DNA of 64,000 nucleotides. Origin: an uncultured Eubacteriales bacterium. GTDB lineage: Bacteria; Bacillota; Clostridia; Oscillospirales; Oscillospiraceae. Below the pieces are notes generated by a model, which ran no database searches, was not told where the DNA came from, and worked only from the letters and a program-made list of their open reading frames with translations. Of the stretch, positions 44,805-53,893 are shown piece after piece (position 1 is the stretch's first letter; each line of letters opens with the position of its first letter). The position numbers and the translations under genes are program-made. The stretch is taken from NCBI GenBank assembly GCA_900543085.1, contig UQQF01000001.1, positions 1 through 64,000 on the forward strand, in the 5' to 3' direction.

Positions 44805-44833
44805 TTGCATTATGCCGCACGCTGTGGTATTAT
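44805..44833 (+). promoter_or_regulatory. Promoter of rplS
   Basis: TTGCAT (44805-44810), 17-bp spacer, TATTAT (44828-44833). Confidence 0.82.
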
Positions 44834-44839
44834 ACTTTA

Positions 44840-44933
44840 GCTTGCGCGGCATGTTCCGCGCTCAATCAGGTCGGTCCGCTGCCGAGGCGTTTGCCCGCCG
44901 GTATGAACGTCCGTATCGAAAGAGGGATTTACT
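44840..44933 (+). other. Leader of rplS with hairpin
   Basis: About 95 nt upstream of the L19 gene. It contains the hairpin GCGCGG-CATGTT-CCGCGC (~44844-44861). L19 autoregulatory leaders exist in Firmicutes, but I cannot show a match to that family. Confidence 0.35.
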
Positions 44934-45275
44934 ATGGATCTGGTCAAGGCTCTGACCGAAAAGTACATGAAGCCCGAGCTTCCCGAGATGAACGTGGGCG
45001 ACACCGTCCGCGTCACCGTCCGCGTCAAGGAAGGCAACCGCGTCCGCAATCAGGCGTTCGACGGCACCATCATCGCCAAGAAGCACGGCGGCATCAACGA
45101 GACCATCACCGTCCGCCGCATCAGCTACGGCGTCGGCTGCGAGAAGGTCTTCCCGGTGCATTCCCCCACGATCGTCTCCGTCGAGACCATCCGCCGCGGC
45201 AAGGTTCGCCGCGCCAAGCTTTACTACCTGCGCGACCGCGTGGGCAAGAAGGCCAAGGTCAAGGAGCGCATCTGA
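44934..45275 (+). CDS. rplS: 50S ribosomal protein L19
   Basis: A 113-aa protein of standard bL19 length, at the 30S-50S interface. Family segments: [48 protein letters not shown] and [23 protein letters not shown] 44934 follows AGAGGGATTTACT. It is monocistronic here, between its own promoter and a terminator; rimM and trmD, its common partners, are absent. Confidence 0.98.
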   Translation: MDLVKALTEKYMKPELPEMNVGDTVRVTVRVKEGNRVRNQAFDGTIIAKKHGGINETITVRRISYGVGCEKVFPVHSPTIVSVETIRRGKVRRAKLYYLRDRVGKKAKVKERI

Positions 45276-45287
45276 CACAGCGTGTCC

Positions 45288-45320
45288 GCAAAATCCGCCG
45301 CATAAGCGGCGGATTTTTGC
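45288..45320 (+). terminator. Intrinsic terminator after rplS
   Basis: AAAATCCGCCGC (45290-45301) pairs with GCGGCGGATTTT (45306-45317), loop ATAA, within an extended GCA/TGC closure. Confidence 0.9.
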
Positions 45321-45349
45321 GTATGATGCGGCTAAATTTCAATTTTCTG

Positions 45350-45378
45350 TTGCCACGCGGGCGCGCGGACTGTATAAT
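45350..45378 (+). promoter_or_regulatory. Promoter of the lepB-rbgA-rnhB-yraN-thrC operon
   Basis: TTGCCA (45350-45355), 17-bp spacer, TATAAT (45373-45378). Confidence 0.82.
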
Positions 45379-45410
45379 AAAAAGACAGCTTTTTTGATCG
45401 AGGTAATACG

Positions 45411-45992
45411 ATGAACGAAACTATCAAACGGAAGGACGCCGCCCCGGCGCCTAAGGACGACGATAGAAGTCTGACTCGAGATATATATGACTGGATGCAG
45501 TGCATCGTGGTCGCCATCATAGTCTGTGTGCTGCTGTTCAGCTTCTGCGTCCGGCTGGTCGACGTAGTTGGCGACAGCATGAATCCGACGCTTGTGAACG
45601 GCGACAAGATCATTGTCTCCAACCTGTTCTATGACCCCAAGCCCGGAGACATCATAGTCTTCCGCAAGGACGAGTACCGCGACGAGCCGCTGGTAAAGCG
45701 CGTGATCGCGGTCGAAGGCCAGACGGTCAACATCGACTTCGAGCGTGGTATCGTCTACGTGGACGGCGAGCCGATCGACGAGCCGTATATCGCCGAGCCG
45801 ACCACGGAGCCGCTGGATTTCACCGGCGAGATAACCGTCGATGAGGGCTGCGTATTTGTCATGGGCGACAACCGCAACCACTCCACCGACAGCCGCTACT
45901 CGCTCATCGGCCAGGTGGACGAGCGCTGCATAATGGGCAAGGTGTACTTCACACTTTTCCCGATCAAGAATTTCGGGAGCGTGTATTCCTGA
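45411..45992 (+). CDS. lepB: Signal peptidase I
   Basis: A 193-aa type I signal peptidase of the single-pass Gram-positive form. A cytosolic N-tail (1-27) precedes one membrane helix (~29-50). The catalytic serine is in VVGDSMNPTLVNGD, the lysine in EPLVKRVIAVEG, and FVMGDNRNHSTDSR is box E. It cleaves Sec signal peptides at the outer membrane face. It overlaps rbgA by one base (TGATG). Confidence 0.96.
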   Translation: MNETIKRKDAAPAPKDDDRSLTRDIYDWMQCIVVAIIVCVLLFSFCVRLVDVVGDSMNPTLVNGDKIIVSNLFYDPKPGDIIVFRKDEYRDEPLVKRVIAVEGQTVNIDFERGIVYVDGEPIDEPYIAEPTTEPLDFTGEITVDEGCVFVMGDNRNHSTDSRYSLIGQVDERCIMGKVYFTLFPIKNFGSVYS

Positions 45993-46882
45993 TGGACAAC
46001 GGCCTTGAAAAGCTGAATATACAGTGGTACCCCGGACACATGACCAAGGCCGGGCGCATGATAAGCGCCAATGTGGCCAATGTCGACGCGGTCTGTGAGA
46101 TACTGGACGCGCGCATACCCACGGCAAGCCGTAACCCGGACATAGACAGCCTGGCCGCCGGCAAGCCGCGCCTCGTGCTGCTCAACCGCTCCGACCTGGC
46201 CGACCCCTCGGCCAGCGCGCAGTGGAAGGCGCACTTCAAGGCGCAGGGCATGGCCGTCCTGGAGACGGACTGCAAGTCCGGCAAGGGCGTGGGCGCGTTC
46301 TCCGGCGCCGTCAGGTCGCTGCTCAAGCCGCTGCTGGAGCAGCGCGCCGCAAAGGGACAGGCCACGCGCGCCCTGCGCGTCATGGTGCTCGGCATACCCA
46401 ACGTGGGAAAGAGCACGTTTATCAACCGCGTCGCCGGAAAGAAGGCCGCCGCGGTGTCCGACCGCCCCGGCGTCACGCGCGGGCGGCAGTGGATAACCGT
46501 GGACAGGGGGCTCGAGCTGCTCGACACCCCGGGCATACTCTGGCCCAAGTTCGACTCTCAGGAGGTAGGCGAGCTGCTTGCGGTCACCGGCGCGATAAAG
46601 GACGACGTCCTCGACCGCGAAACGCTGGCTGCCAACTTCCTGGTGCGGCTCTCGCGTCTCTACCCGGACGCGCTCCGGCAGAGGTACAAGCTCGACCCCG
46701 ACGCGGGAATGGCAGGTTGGGAGCTGCTGGAGCAGGCGGCGAAAAACCGCGGCTTCCTCGCCGGGCGCGGCGAGTACGACACCGAGCGCATGAGCGCCGT
46801 GCTCCTGGACGAGTTCCGTGGCGGCAAGCTGGGCAGAATAACGCTCGAGCGGCCTCCGGAGCAGGGGAGCGACGGGCAATGA
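45992..46882 (+). CDS. rbgA: Ribosome biogenesis GTPase RbgA/YlqF
   Basis: A 296-aa circularly permuted GTPase needed for late 50S assembly. The G4 motif LLNRSDL comes first, then G1 GIPNVGKSTFINR, G2 region RPGVTRG and G3 DTPGILWP, with the C-terminal RNA-binding helical domain. N-terminal WYPGHMTKAGRMI is the family hallmark. It overlaps lepB and rnhB; rbgA-rnhB adjacency is common in Firmicutes. Confidence 0.96.
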   Translation: MDNGLEKLNIQWYPGHMTKAGRMISANVANVDAVCEILDARIPTASRNPDIDSLAAGKPRLVLLNRSDLADPSASAQWKAHFKAQGMAVLETDCKSGKGVGAFSGAVRSLLKPLLEQRAAKGQATRALRVMVLGIPNVGKSTFINRVAGKKAAAVSDRPGVTRGRQWITVDRGLELLDTPGILWPKFDSQEVGELLAVTGAIKDDVLDRETLAANFLVRLSRLYPDALRQRYKLDPDAGMAGWELLEQAAKNRGFLAGRGEYDTERMSAVLLDEFRGGKLGRITLERPPEQGSDGQ

Positions 46883-47487
46883 GCGGCGGCATCGACCTCT
46901 GGGAGCTGGAAAACGCCGTCCGCGGCGAGGGCTACGGCGTCGTGTGCGGAGTGGACGAGGCCGGACGCGGGCCGCTGGCAGGCCCCGTGTGCGCCGCCGC
47001 AGTTATTTTGCCGCGCGGCCTCGTGATAGAGGGCTTGAACGACTCCAAGAAGCTCACCGAAAAGCGGCGCGAGTCGCTCTATGTGGAGATCACCTCCTCC
47101 GCCGAAGCCTACGGCATCGCCTTCGCAAGCGTGGAGGAGATAGAAAAGCTGAACATACTCGGCGCGACCTACCTCGCAATGAACCGGGCGATAGCCGCGC
47201 TGGGGCGTGAGATAGACCTCGCGCTGATAGACGGCAACCGGAACGCCGGGATAGAATACCCCAGCCGCACCGTGGTCAAGGGCGACAGCCTGTGCGCCTC
47301 TATCGCTGCGGCGAGCGTGCTGGCCAAGGTCACCAGGGACAGATACATGACCGAGCTGGATGAGCGCTACCCCGGATACGGCTTTGCAAGGCACAAGGGC
47401 TACGGCACCAAGGCGCACTACGCCGCGATACGTGAGCTGGGCGCCAGCCCGGTGCACAGGCCGTCCTTTTTGAGGAAGATGCACTGA
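46879..47487 (+). CDS. rnhB: Ribonuclease HII
   Basis: A 202-aa type 2 RNase H removing ribonucleotides from RNA/DNA hybrids. The acidic site begins with GVDEAGRGPLAGPV, then LNDSKKL, IDGNRNAG, VKGDSLCASIAAASVLAKV and the RHKGYGTKAHYAAI end motif. ATG 46879 overlaps the rbgA stop (ATGA); a much longer in-frame reading upstream lies inside rbgA. It overlaps yraN by one base. Confidence 0.96.
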   Translation: MSGGIDLWELENAVRGEGYGVVCGVDEAGRGPLAGPVCAAAVILPRGLVIEGLNDSKKLTEKRRESLYVEITSSAEAYGIAFASVEEIEKLNILGATYLAMNRAIAALGREIDLALIDGNRNAGIEYPSRTVVKGDSLCASIAAASVLAKVTRDRYMTELDERYPGYGFARHKGYGTKAHYAAIRELGASPVHRPSFLRKMH

Positions 47488-47840
47488 TGGACGCCCGCAA
47501 GCTGGCCGGACGCGAGGCCGAAGCGCGCTGCGCGGAATACCTGCGCGCGCGGGGATACAAAATACTGGCCATGAACTACGCCTGCCGCGGCGGAGAGATA
47601 GACATAGTCGCCGCAAAGGGCGCATATCTGGCCTTTGTAGAGGTCAAGGAGCGCGCAAACCGCCGCTTCGGCGAGGCGCGCGAGGCCGTGACCAGGACTA
47701 AGCAGGCGCGACTGCGCCTGGCGGCCGGCATGTGGCTCTCCACGCATGACACGGATTTGCAGCCGCGCTTCGACGTGGCGGAGATATACCCCGGCGAGGG
47801 CAAGCCGGAAATACACTATATAGAAAACGCTTTTGAATAG
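47487..47840 (+). CDS. YraN family (UPF0102) endonuclease-like protein
   Basis: A 117-aa protein of the YraN family with a PD-(D/E)xK nuclease-like core: GREAEARCAEYLRARGYKIL, GGEIDIVAAKGAYLAFVEVKER. It is regularly found directly after rnhB, as here (TGATG overlap). The biological role is not established. Confidence 0.92.
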   Translation: MDARKLAGREAEARCAEYLRARGYKILAMNYACRGGEIDIVAAKGAYLAFVEVKERANRRFGEAREAVTRTKQARLRLAAGMWLSTHDTDLQPRFDVAEIYPGEGKPEIHYIENAFE

Positions 47841-47850
47841 GAGTGGGAGA

Positions 47851-49332
47851 ATGCAGTACCACAGCACCCGGGGGCTGAAAGAAAACATTTCCGCGGCGGA
47901 GGCCATCATACGCGGCCTCGCGCCCGACGGTGGACTCTACGTGCCGGATAGCTTTCCGCACATAAGCACGGATGAGATCGAGGCGCTGTGCAGGCTCGAT
48001 TACCGCGAGCGCGCCGCACGCATAATGGCGCCCTATCTGGACGACTTCACCGCCGGGGAAATACGCACATTGTGCGAGCAGGCCTACGGCGCCAACTTTG
48101 ACAGCGAGGAAATAGCCCCCACGCGCTTCATAGACGAGACCACCGCCTACCTGGAGCTGTGGCACGGTCCCACCAGCGCCTTCAAGGACATGGCGCTGCA
48201 GATGCTGCCCAGGCTGCTCACGGCCTCCCTGCGCAAGCGCGGAGTGAAGCCCGGCGTCTGCATACTCGTCGCCACAAGCGGCGACACCGGCAAGGCCGCT
48301 CTGGAGGGCTTCGCCGACGTGCCCGGCACCCGCATCCTGGTGTTCTATCCGCGCGACGGCGTCAGCGACGTCCAGCGCCTGCAAATGGTCACGCAGTCCG
48401 GCGACAACGTCGGCGTCTGCGCCGTCGAGGGCAACTTTGACGACGCCCAGACCGGCGTGAAGCGCATCTTCTCCGACAAGGAGCTCGCAGCCGAGCTGGA
48501 GCAGCGCGGCTGGTTCCTGTCCTCGGCCAACTCCATCAACTGGGGACGCCTGCTGCCGCAGATTGCCTACTACTTCTCCAGCTACTGCGACTTTGTCAAC
48601 GCCGGGCTCATACTCCCGGGCGAGCCCATGAACTTCTGCGTTCCCACCGGCAACTTCGGCAACATCCTCGCCGGCTGGATAGCCAAGCAGATGGGGCTGC
48701 CGGTCGAGCGCTTCCTGTGCGCCTCGAACGAGAACAACGTCCTCACGGACTTCATCAACAGCGGCGTGTACGACAAGCGCCGCGCCTTCCACCTCACGAA
48801 CAGCCCGAGCATGGACATTCTGGTGTCCAGCAATCTGGAGCGCCTCCTGTACTTCATGACCGGGGACGCGGCCAAGGTCGCCGGGTGGATGGCTCAGCTC
48901 TCCGAGCAGGGGCATTACGACGTCGGCGAGGAGCTGCTCGGCCGCATATCCGCCGACTTCTCCGCCGGGTTCTGCACCGACAGCGGCGCGAGCGTGGAGA
49001 TAGCCCGCGTCTGGGTCGAGCACGGCTACCTGATGGACACCCACACCGCCGTGGCCAGCGCCGTGCTCTCCGCCTACCGCTTCGCCACCGGCGACGAGAC
49101 GCCCACCGCCGTCGTGTCCACGGCCAGCCCGTACAAGTTCTGCACCAGCGTCCTCAACGCCCTCGGCGTCAACAGCAACGCCCCCGGCCACGAGCTGATA
49201 CGCGAGCTTGAGCGCGTGACCGGCACCAAGGCGCCGGCTCCCCTGGCCTCGCTGGGCGAAAAGGCTGAGCGCTTTGCGGACTGCACGGCTCCAGAGGGAA
49301 TGAAAAAAGTGGTGGAGGACTTCCTGTCCTGA
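47851..49332 (+). CDS. thrC: Threonine synthase
   Basis: A 493-aa fold-type II PLP enzyme converting O-phosphohomoserine to threonine. The N-terminal YHSTRGLKENISAAEAI and GLAPDGGLYVPD, the PLP lysine in GPTSAFKDMALQMLP, the phosphate-binding ATSGDTGKAAL, and SSANSINWGRLLPQI and PTGNFGNILAG identify the long (yeast/E. coli-like) class. ATG 47851 follows TAGGAGTGGGAGA, 10 bp after yraN. Confidence 0.96.
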   Translation: MQYHSTRGLKENISAAEAIIRGLAPDGGLYVPDSFPHISTDEIEALCRLDYRERAARIMAPYLDDFTAGEIRTLCEQAYGANFDSEEIAPTRFIDETTAYLELWHGPTSAFKDMALQMLPRLLTASLRKRGVKPGVCILVATSGDTGKAALEGFADVPGTRILVFYPRDGVSDVQRLQMVTQSGDNVGVCAVEGNFDDAQTGVKRIFSDKELAAELEQRGWFLSSANSINWGRLLPQIAYYFSSYCDFVNAGLILPGEPMNFCVPTGNFGNILAGWIAKQMGLPVERFLCASNENNVLTDFINSGVYDKRRAFHLTNSPSMDILVSSNLERLLYFMTGDAAKVAGWMAQLSEQGHYDVGEELLGRISADFSAGFCTDSGASVEIARVWVEHGYLMDTHTAVASAVLSAYRFATGDETPTAVVSTASPYKFCTSVLNALGVNSNAPGHELIRELERVTGTKAPAPLASLGEKAERFADCTAPEGMKKVVEDFLS

Positions 49333-49341
49333 CATATGTAC

Positions 49342-49361
49342 GGCGGGCGCTGCCGCCCGCC
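49342..49361. terminator. GC hairpin after thrC, weak terminator
   Basis: GGCGGGCG (49342-49349) pairs with CGCCCGCC (49354-49361), loop CTGC. It lacks a T-run on either strand but sits between convergent genes. Confidence 0.45.
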
Positions 49362-49384
49362 CGGGTATAAACGCCTCTCGGATG

Positions 49385-49564
49385 TCAGAATTTTGCGCTT
49401 TTCTGCTTGAAGGTGGAGCAGCAGGTCTCGCCGGTGGTGTGAGCGGTGCGGCCGTCGACCTTGATGCGGTCGGCGTTGCAGCCGGTGCCGTGCTCATTGT
49501 ACTCGCAGTTGGCCGCGTCGCAGCCGATAACGGTCTTGCAGGAACGGTTTTTGTTCTCAGTCAT
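49385..49564 (-). CDS. Small cysteine-rich DUF1540 protein
   Basis: A 59-aa protein on the minus strand with seven cysteines; spacing such as SCKTVIGCDAANCEYNEHGTGC followed by TCCSTF matches the DUF1540 family of spore-formers, probably metal-binding. ATG 49564 follows TTTTGGAGGCAATGTC, a strong ribosome site. The lower limit used in most gene finders could miss it. Function unknown. Confidence 0.85.
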   Translation of the reverse strand: MTENKNRSCKTVIGCDAANCEYNEHGTGCNADRIKVDGRTAHTTGETCCSTFKQKSAKF

Positions 49565-49647
49565 GACATTGCCTCCAAAAGCTTAGTAGGGCTGTCGCCC
49601 GAAAATATTATTTACGCCTATTAACTCTAATATACGGAGGTGCGCTT

Positions 49648-50337
49648 TTGGCGCTTTACGCAATCGGAGACCTGCATCTCTCGCTGGGCGCCGACAAGCC
49701 GATGGACGTGTTCGGCGGCAGGTGGATAAATTACGTGGACAAGCTGGTCGAGGGCTTTTCGCAGCTGACCGACGGTGACACCACCGTGCTGTGCGGCGAC
49801 CTCACCTGGGGCATGTCCCTGGAGAGCGCGCGGGAGGACTTCCTGTTCATCGACCGCCTGCCCGGCAGGAAGGTCGTGCTCAAGGGCAACCACGACTACT
49901 GGTGGAGCACCGCGTCCAAGGCCAAACGCTTCTTCGCCGAAAACGGTATTGACACGATTGATATACTGTATAATAACAGCATCCTCTACGGCGACACGGC
50001 TCTGTGCGGCACGCGCGGCTGGTTCTACGAAGAGGAGCGGGGAACCGAGCACGACAGGAAAATAATGCTCCGTGAGATCGGCAGGCTGGAGGCCTCGCTG
50101 AAAGCGGCGGGGGACAGGGAGAAAATAGCCTTTCTCCATTACCCTCCCAAATATTTGAATTACGAGTGCCCGGAGATACTGGAGATGCTGGAAAGGTACG
50201 GCGTGCACGAGTGCTATTACGGGCACATACACGGCAAGGGCTGCCCCGCAGCCTTCCAGGGAGAGAAAAACGGCGTCCGGTTCAGGCTCGTCAGCGCCGA
50301 CCATGTCAATTTTTCGCCCGTGAAAGTGCGGGATTAA
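49648..50337 (+). CDS. Metallophosphoesterase
   Basis: A 229-aa calcineurin-like phosphoesterase with a complete metal site: IGDLHLSLG (DxH), LCGDLTWG, LKGNHDYWW, FLHYPP and YYGHIHG. The start is TTG 49648, 7 bp after GGAGG; no ATG alternative exists nearby. The substrate is not evident. It is followed by the trigger factor promoter and is probably monocistronic. Not the same subfamily as the gene at 39417, which lacks the DxH histidine. Confidence 0.88.
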   Translation: MALYAIGDLHLSLGADKPMDVFGGRWINYVDKLVEGFSQLTDGDTTVLCGDLTWGMSLESAREDFLFIDRLPGRKVVLKGNHDYWWSTASKAKRFFAENGIDTIDILYNNSILYGDTALCGTRGWFYEEERGTEHDRKIMLREIGRLEASLKAAGDREKIAFLHYPPKYLNYECPEILEMLERYGVHECYYGHIHGKGCPAAFQGEKNGVRFRLVSADHVNFSPVKVRD

Positions 50338-50348
50338 AAGAATAGTCA

Positions 50349-50377
50349 TTGCTTTTATTTGCGCTATCTGCTATAAT
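50349..50377 (+). promoter_or_regulatory. Promoter of tig
   Basis: TTGCTT (50349-50354), 17-bp spacer, TATAAT (50372-50377). Confidence 0.8.
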
Positions 50378-50441
50378 GCTATGCGCGTTAAATTCTGAGG
50401 AAACTTTTTTCACCGATAAATAACTAGGAGGAATCCACCCC

Positions 50442-51779
50442 ATGGTCGTCAAGAACGTAGAAAAGAAAGACAACAACACCGCTATCTTCCAGGTCGAGAT
50501 CGACGCCGACGCCTTTGAGCAGGCTGTCAACAAGGCCTACAAGAAGCTCAAGAACAGCATATACGTCGCCGGCTTCCGCAAGGGCAAAGCCCCCCGCGTG
50601 GTCATCGAGGGCATGTACGGCGCCGACATCTTCCACGATGAGGCCGTACAGGACATGGCTCCCGAGGCTTTTGAGTATGCGGTCAAGGAAGAAGACCTCA
50701 ACACCGTGGGCACCCCCTCCGTCGCCGATTACAACGTCGACGAGAACAAGGTCTGCACCATTACCTTCACCACCGACCTCTACCCGGTCGTCACTCTCGG
50801 CGAGTACAAGGGCATCGAGGCTCCCTACGCCGAGCCCGTCGTGACCGACGAGGAGATCGACCAGCAGGTCGAGGATACCCGCAAGCGCAACGCCCGCTAC
50901 ATCGATGTCGAGCGCCCCGTCAAGGAGGGCGACACCATCGTGTTCGACTTCGAGGGCTTCGTCGACGGTGTGCCTTTCGAGGGCGGCAAGGCCGAGAACT
51001 ACTCCCTGGAGATCGGCTCCGGCATGTTCATCCCCGGCTTCGAGGATCAGCTTGTCGGCATGAAGGCCGAGACCGACGGCGAGGTCAACGTGACCTTCCC
51101 CGAGCAGTACGACCCGAAGCTGGCCGGCAAGGACGCCACCTTCAAGGTGAAGATCCACGCCGTACGCGAGCCGCAGCTGCCCGAGCTTGACGACGAGTTC
51201 GCCAAGGACGTCAGCGAGTTTGACACCCTCGACGAGTACAAGGCCGACCTCAAGGCCAAGACTCTCGAGCGCAAGACCGAGGGCGCTGAGGCCGACTTCA
51301 AGAACGCCGTTATTTCCAAGGCCATCGAGAGCATGGAGGTCTCCATCCCCGAGAGCATGATCGCCGAGAAGATAGACGAGTTCCTGATGAACTACGCCGA
51401 CAGCATGGGCGCGCGCGGCATGTCCCGCGAGAATCTGCTCAAGGCCATGGGTCTCGACGACGCCACCTTCTCCGCCATGATGCGCCCCGCGGCTGAGCGC
51501 CAGGTGCAGGCTGACCTGCTCCTCGAGGCCGTCGCCAAGGCCGAGAATATCGAGGCCACCGAGGAGGACAAGAACGAGTTCTACAACAAGCTCGCCGCCG
51601 ACTACGGCGAGGAGGCAGAGAAGATCAAGGGTATGATCGACGAAAACCTCATGGTGCAGGATATAGTCCACCGCAAGGCTGCCGACGTCATGTACGACAG
51701 CGCAGTAAAGACTGAGCCCAAGCCGGATGAGGAGACTCCCGCCGCGGACGAGGCTCCTGCCGAGGAGACGGGCGACTAA
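50442..51779 (+). CDS. tig: Trigger factor
   Basis: A 445-aa ribosome-bound chaperone. The N-terminal ribosome-binding domain contains the signature-like GFRKGKAPR (residues ~42-50). The central PPIase domain (~155-245) includes DTIVFDFEGFVDG and FIPGFEDQLVGM. The C-terminal helical chaperone arms follow, with an acidic tail. It leads tig-clpP-clpX-lon-engB, the standard protein quality-control cluster. Confidence 0.97.
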   Translation: MVVKNVEKKDNNTAIFQVEIDADAFEQAVNKAYKKLKNSIYVAGFRKGKAPRVVIEGMYGADIFHDEAVQDMAPEAFEYAVKEEDLNTVGTPSVADYNVDENKVCTITFTTDLYPVVTLGEYKGIEAPYAEPVVTDEEIDQQVEDTRKRNARYIDVERPVKEGDTIVFDFEGFVDGVPFEGGKAENYSLEIGSGMFIPGFEDQLVGMKAETDGEVNVTFPEQYDPKLAGKDATFKVKIHAVREPQLPELDDEFAKDVSEFDTLDEYKADLKAKTLERKTEGAEADFKNAVISKAIESMEVSIPESMIAEKIDEFLMNYADSMGARGMSRENLLKAMGLDDATFSAMMRPAAERQVQADLLLEAVAKAENIEATEEDKNEFYNKLAADYGEEAEKIKGMIDENLMVQDIVHRKAADVMYDSAVKTEPKPDEETPAADEAPAEETGD

Positions 51780-51841
51780 TCCGCCTTCAAACCGGTTAAG
51801 CTCATTTAACAGCGTATACTAACCCAAGGAGGAACAAATAA

Positions 51842-52423
51842 ATGAGTTTGGTACCGTATGTAGTGGAGCAGACCTCGCGCGGCGAGCGCTCCTATGACAT
51901 CTTCTCCAGGCTGCTGAACGACCGTATCGTCATGCTCTGCGAGGAGGTAAACGCAACCACCGCCAGCCTCGTCGTGGCGCAGCTCCTCTATCTTGAGGCG
52001 CAGGACCCCGACAAGGACATCCAGTTCTACATCAACAGCCCCGGCGGCTCCGTCACCGACGGCATGGCCATCTACGACACGATGCAGTACATCAAGTGCG
52101 ACGTGTCCACCATCTGCATCGGCATGGCCGCCAGCATGGGCGCGTTCCTGCTCAGCAGCGGAACCAAGGGCAAGCGCCTCGCGCTTCCCAACGCGGAGAT
52201 AATGATCCACCAGCCCAGCGGCGGAACCCAGGGGCAGGCCAGCGATATAAAGATCCAGGCCGAGTGGATGCTCCGCACCCGCGAGAAGCTCAACCGCATC
52301 CTGGCCGCGAACACCGGCAAGAGCATAGAGCAGATAGCGATAGATACCGAGCGTGACAACTTCATGCCCGCGGAAGATGCTGTGAAGTACGGCCTTATCG
52401 ACAAGGTCATATACAGCAGATAA
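51842..52423 (+). CDS. clpP: ATP-dependent Clp protease proteolytic subunit
   Basis: A 193-aa serine peptidase forming the ClpP tetradecamer. The N-terminus [17 protein letters not shown] is typical; the catalytic serine lies in [11 protein letters not shown], the histidine in [10 protein letters not shown] and the aspartate in TERDNFM. ATG 51842 follows AAGGAGGAACAAATA. A TATACT before it (51814-51819) may mark an internal promoter with a poor -35. Confidence 0.98.
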   Translation: MSLVPYVVEQTSRGERSYDIFSRLLNDRIVMLCEEVNATTASLVVAQLLYLEAQDPDKDIQFYINSPGGSVTDGMAIYDTMQYIKCDVSTICIGMAASMGAFLLSSGTKGKRLALPNAEIMIHQPSGGTQGQASDIKIQAEWMLRTREKLNRILAANTGKSIEQIAIDTERDNFMPAEDAVKYGLIDKVIYSR

Positions 52424-52424
52424 G

Positions 52425-52444
52425 GGGTGCGCACTTTCGCACCC
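52425..52444 (+). other. Intercistronic hairpin between clpP and clpX
   Basis: GGGTGCG (52425-52431) pairs with CGCACCC (52438-52444), followed by a second small hairpin CGCGG-AAAA-CCGCG. There is no T-run. It may stabilise the upstream message or tune clpX. Confidence 0.45.
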
Positions 52445-52476
52445 GTTGGCGCGGAAAACCGCGTGTGAGGTGAAAT

Positions 52477-53772
52477 ATGGCAAGAAACGACAACAGGGAA
52501 GTGCCCCGGTGCTCCTTCTGCGGCAAGCCGCAGTCACTGGTTCACAGGCTCATAGCCGGCAACGGCTCTTATATCTGCGACGAGTGCGTGCGCCTGTGCA
52601 TGAATATACTGGGCGAGGACTATTCGGTCGCCGAGGCCGGCAGCACGAAGCCTGCGGAGCAGGCAGTGGACTTCTCCAGCCTGCCCAAGCCGGCGGAGAT
52701 CCATGCGCATCTGGACGACTATATAATCGGACAGGAGCAGGCCAAGGTCGTGCTCAGCGTGGCGGTGTATAACCACTACAAGCGCATACTGCACCTTGAC
52801 GCAAATCCCGGACAGAACGAGGGCGAGAAGGTTGAGCTGCAAAAGAGCAACATTTTGCTGATCGGCCCCACCGGCTCCGGCAAGACCCTCTTTGCGCAGA
52901 CGCTTGCCAAGATGCTCGGCGTACCCTTCGCCATTGCCGACGCCACCACGCTCACCGAGGCCGGCTACGTGGGTGAAGATGTGGAAAACATCCTGCTCAA
53001 GCTGCTCCAGGCCGCGGACTTCGACGTGGAAAAGGCCGAGCACGGCATAATTTACGTCGACGAGATCGACAAGATAGCCCGCAAGAGCGAGAACACCTCC
53101 ATCACACGCGACGTTTCCGGCGAGGGCGTGCAGCAGGCGCTGCTGAAGCTGCTCGAAGGCACCGTGGCCTCGGTTCCGCCCCAGGGTGGGCGCAAGCACC
53201 CCCACCAGGAGTTCATCCACGTCGACACGACGAACATCCTGTTCATCTGCGGCGGAGCCTTCGACGGCCTGGACAAGATCATCGAGCGCCGTACCGACCG
53301 CAAGAGCCTGGGCTTCGGTGCCGACATCAAGTCCGCCGCCGAGCGCGACGTGGGCGAGCTGCTGGGTCAGGTGCAGAGCCATGACCTGCTGAAGTTCGGC
53401 ATAATACCCGAGCTTATCGGCCGCCTGCCCGTGGTCACCAGCCTCGAATCGCTCAAGCGCGACGATCTGGTGCGCATACTGACCGAGCCCAAGAACGCCC
53501 TCACCAAGCAGTACAAGGTGCTGCTCAACTACGACGGCGTACAGCTTGAGTTCGAGCCGGACGCGCTCGGCGCCATCGCCGACAAAGCAATCGAGATGAA
53601 AATCGGCGCGCGCGGCCTGCGCAGCGTAATGGAACAGGTCATGACGGGCATAATGTATAAGGTGCCCTCTGACCCGAGCATAGAGAAGGTCGTCGTGACG
53701 GCCGACTGTGTGCGCACCGGTACGGAGCCTATGGTAATCCACAAGTCCGGAGCCGGGGAGAGCGCCTCGTAA
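52477..53772 (+). CDS. clpX: ATP-dependent Clp protease ATP-binding subunit ClpX
   Basis: A 431-aa AAA+ unfoldase. The N-terminal zinc domain has CSFCGKPQ and CDECV. Then follow [24 protein letters not shown], Walker A GPTGSGKT, Walker B IIYVDEID, pore loop GYVGEDVEN, sensor/arginine finger region SPTRD-like [11 protein letters not shown] and the ClpP-contact IGF-type loop [12 protein letters not shown] region. It feeds tagged substrates to ClpP. Confidence 0.98.
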   Translation: MARNDNREVPRCSFCGKPQSLVHRLIAGNGSYICDECVRLCMNILGEDYSVAEAGSTKPAEQAVDFSSLPKPAEIHAHLDDYIIGQEQAKVVLSVAVYNHYKRILHLDANPGQNEGEKVELQKSNILLIGPTGSGKTLFAQTLAKMLGVPFAIADATTLTEAGYVGEDVENILLKLLQAADFDVEKAEHGIIYVDEIDKIARKSENTSITRDVSGEGVQQALLKLLEGTVASVPPQGGRKHPHQEFIHVDTTNILFICGGAFDGLDKIIERRTDRKSLGFGADIKSAAERDVGELLGQVQSHDLLKFGIIPELIGRLPVVTSLESLKRDDLVRILTEPKNALTKQYKVLLNYDGVQLEFEPDALGAIADKAIEMKIGARGLRSVMEQVMTGIMYKVPSDPSIEKVVVTADCVRTGTEPMVIHKSGAGESAS

Positions 53773-53789
53773 CAAAAGACAAACACATG

Positions 53790-53812
53790 GGGGACGGAGG
53801 GTATCCGTCCCC
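53790..53812 (+). other. Hairpin between clpX and lon
   Basis: GGGGACGGA (53790-53798) pairs with TCCGTCCCC (53804-53812). No T-run follows, so it is a partial terminator or processing site at best. Confidence 0.5.
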
Positions 53813-53893
53813 ATATGCGTATTATGGCGGCAATACTGCGCCGCATGATACGGCAATTTGCGTTTTGGCGCTTATTACAGGAAGGAGTGCTAA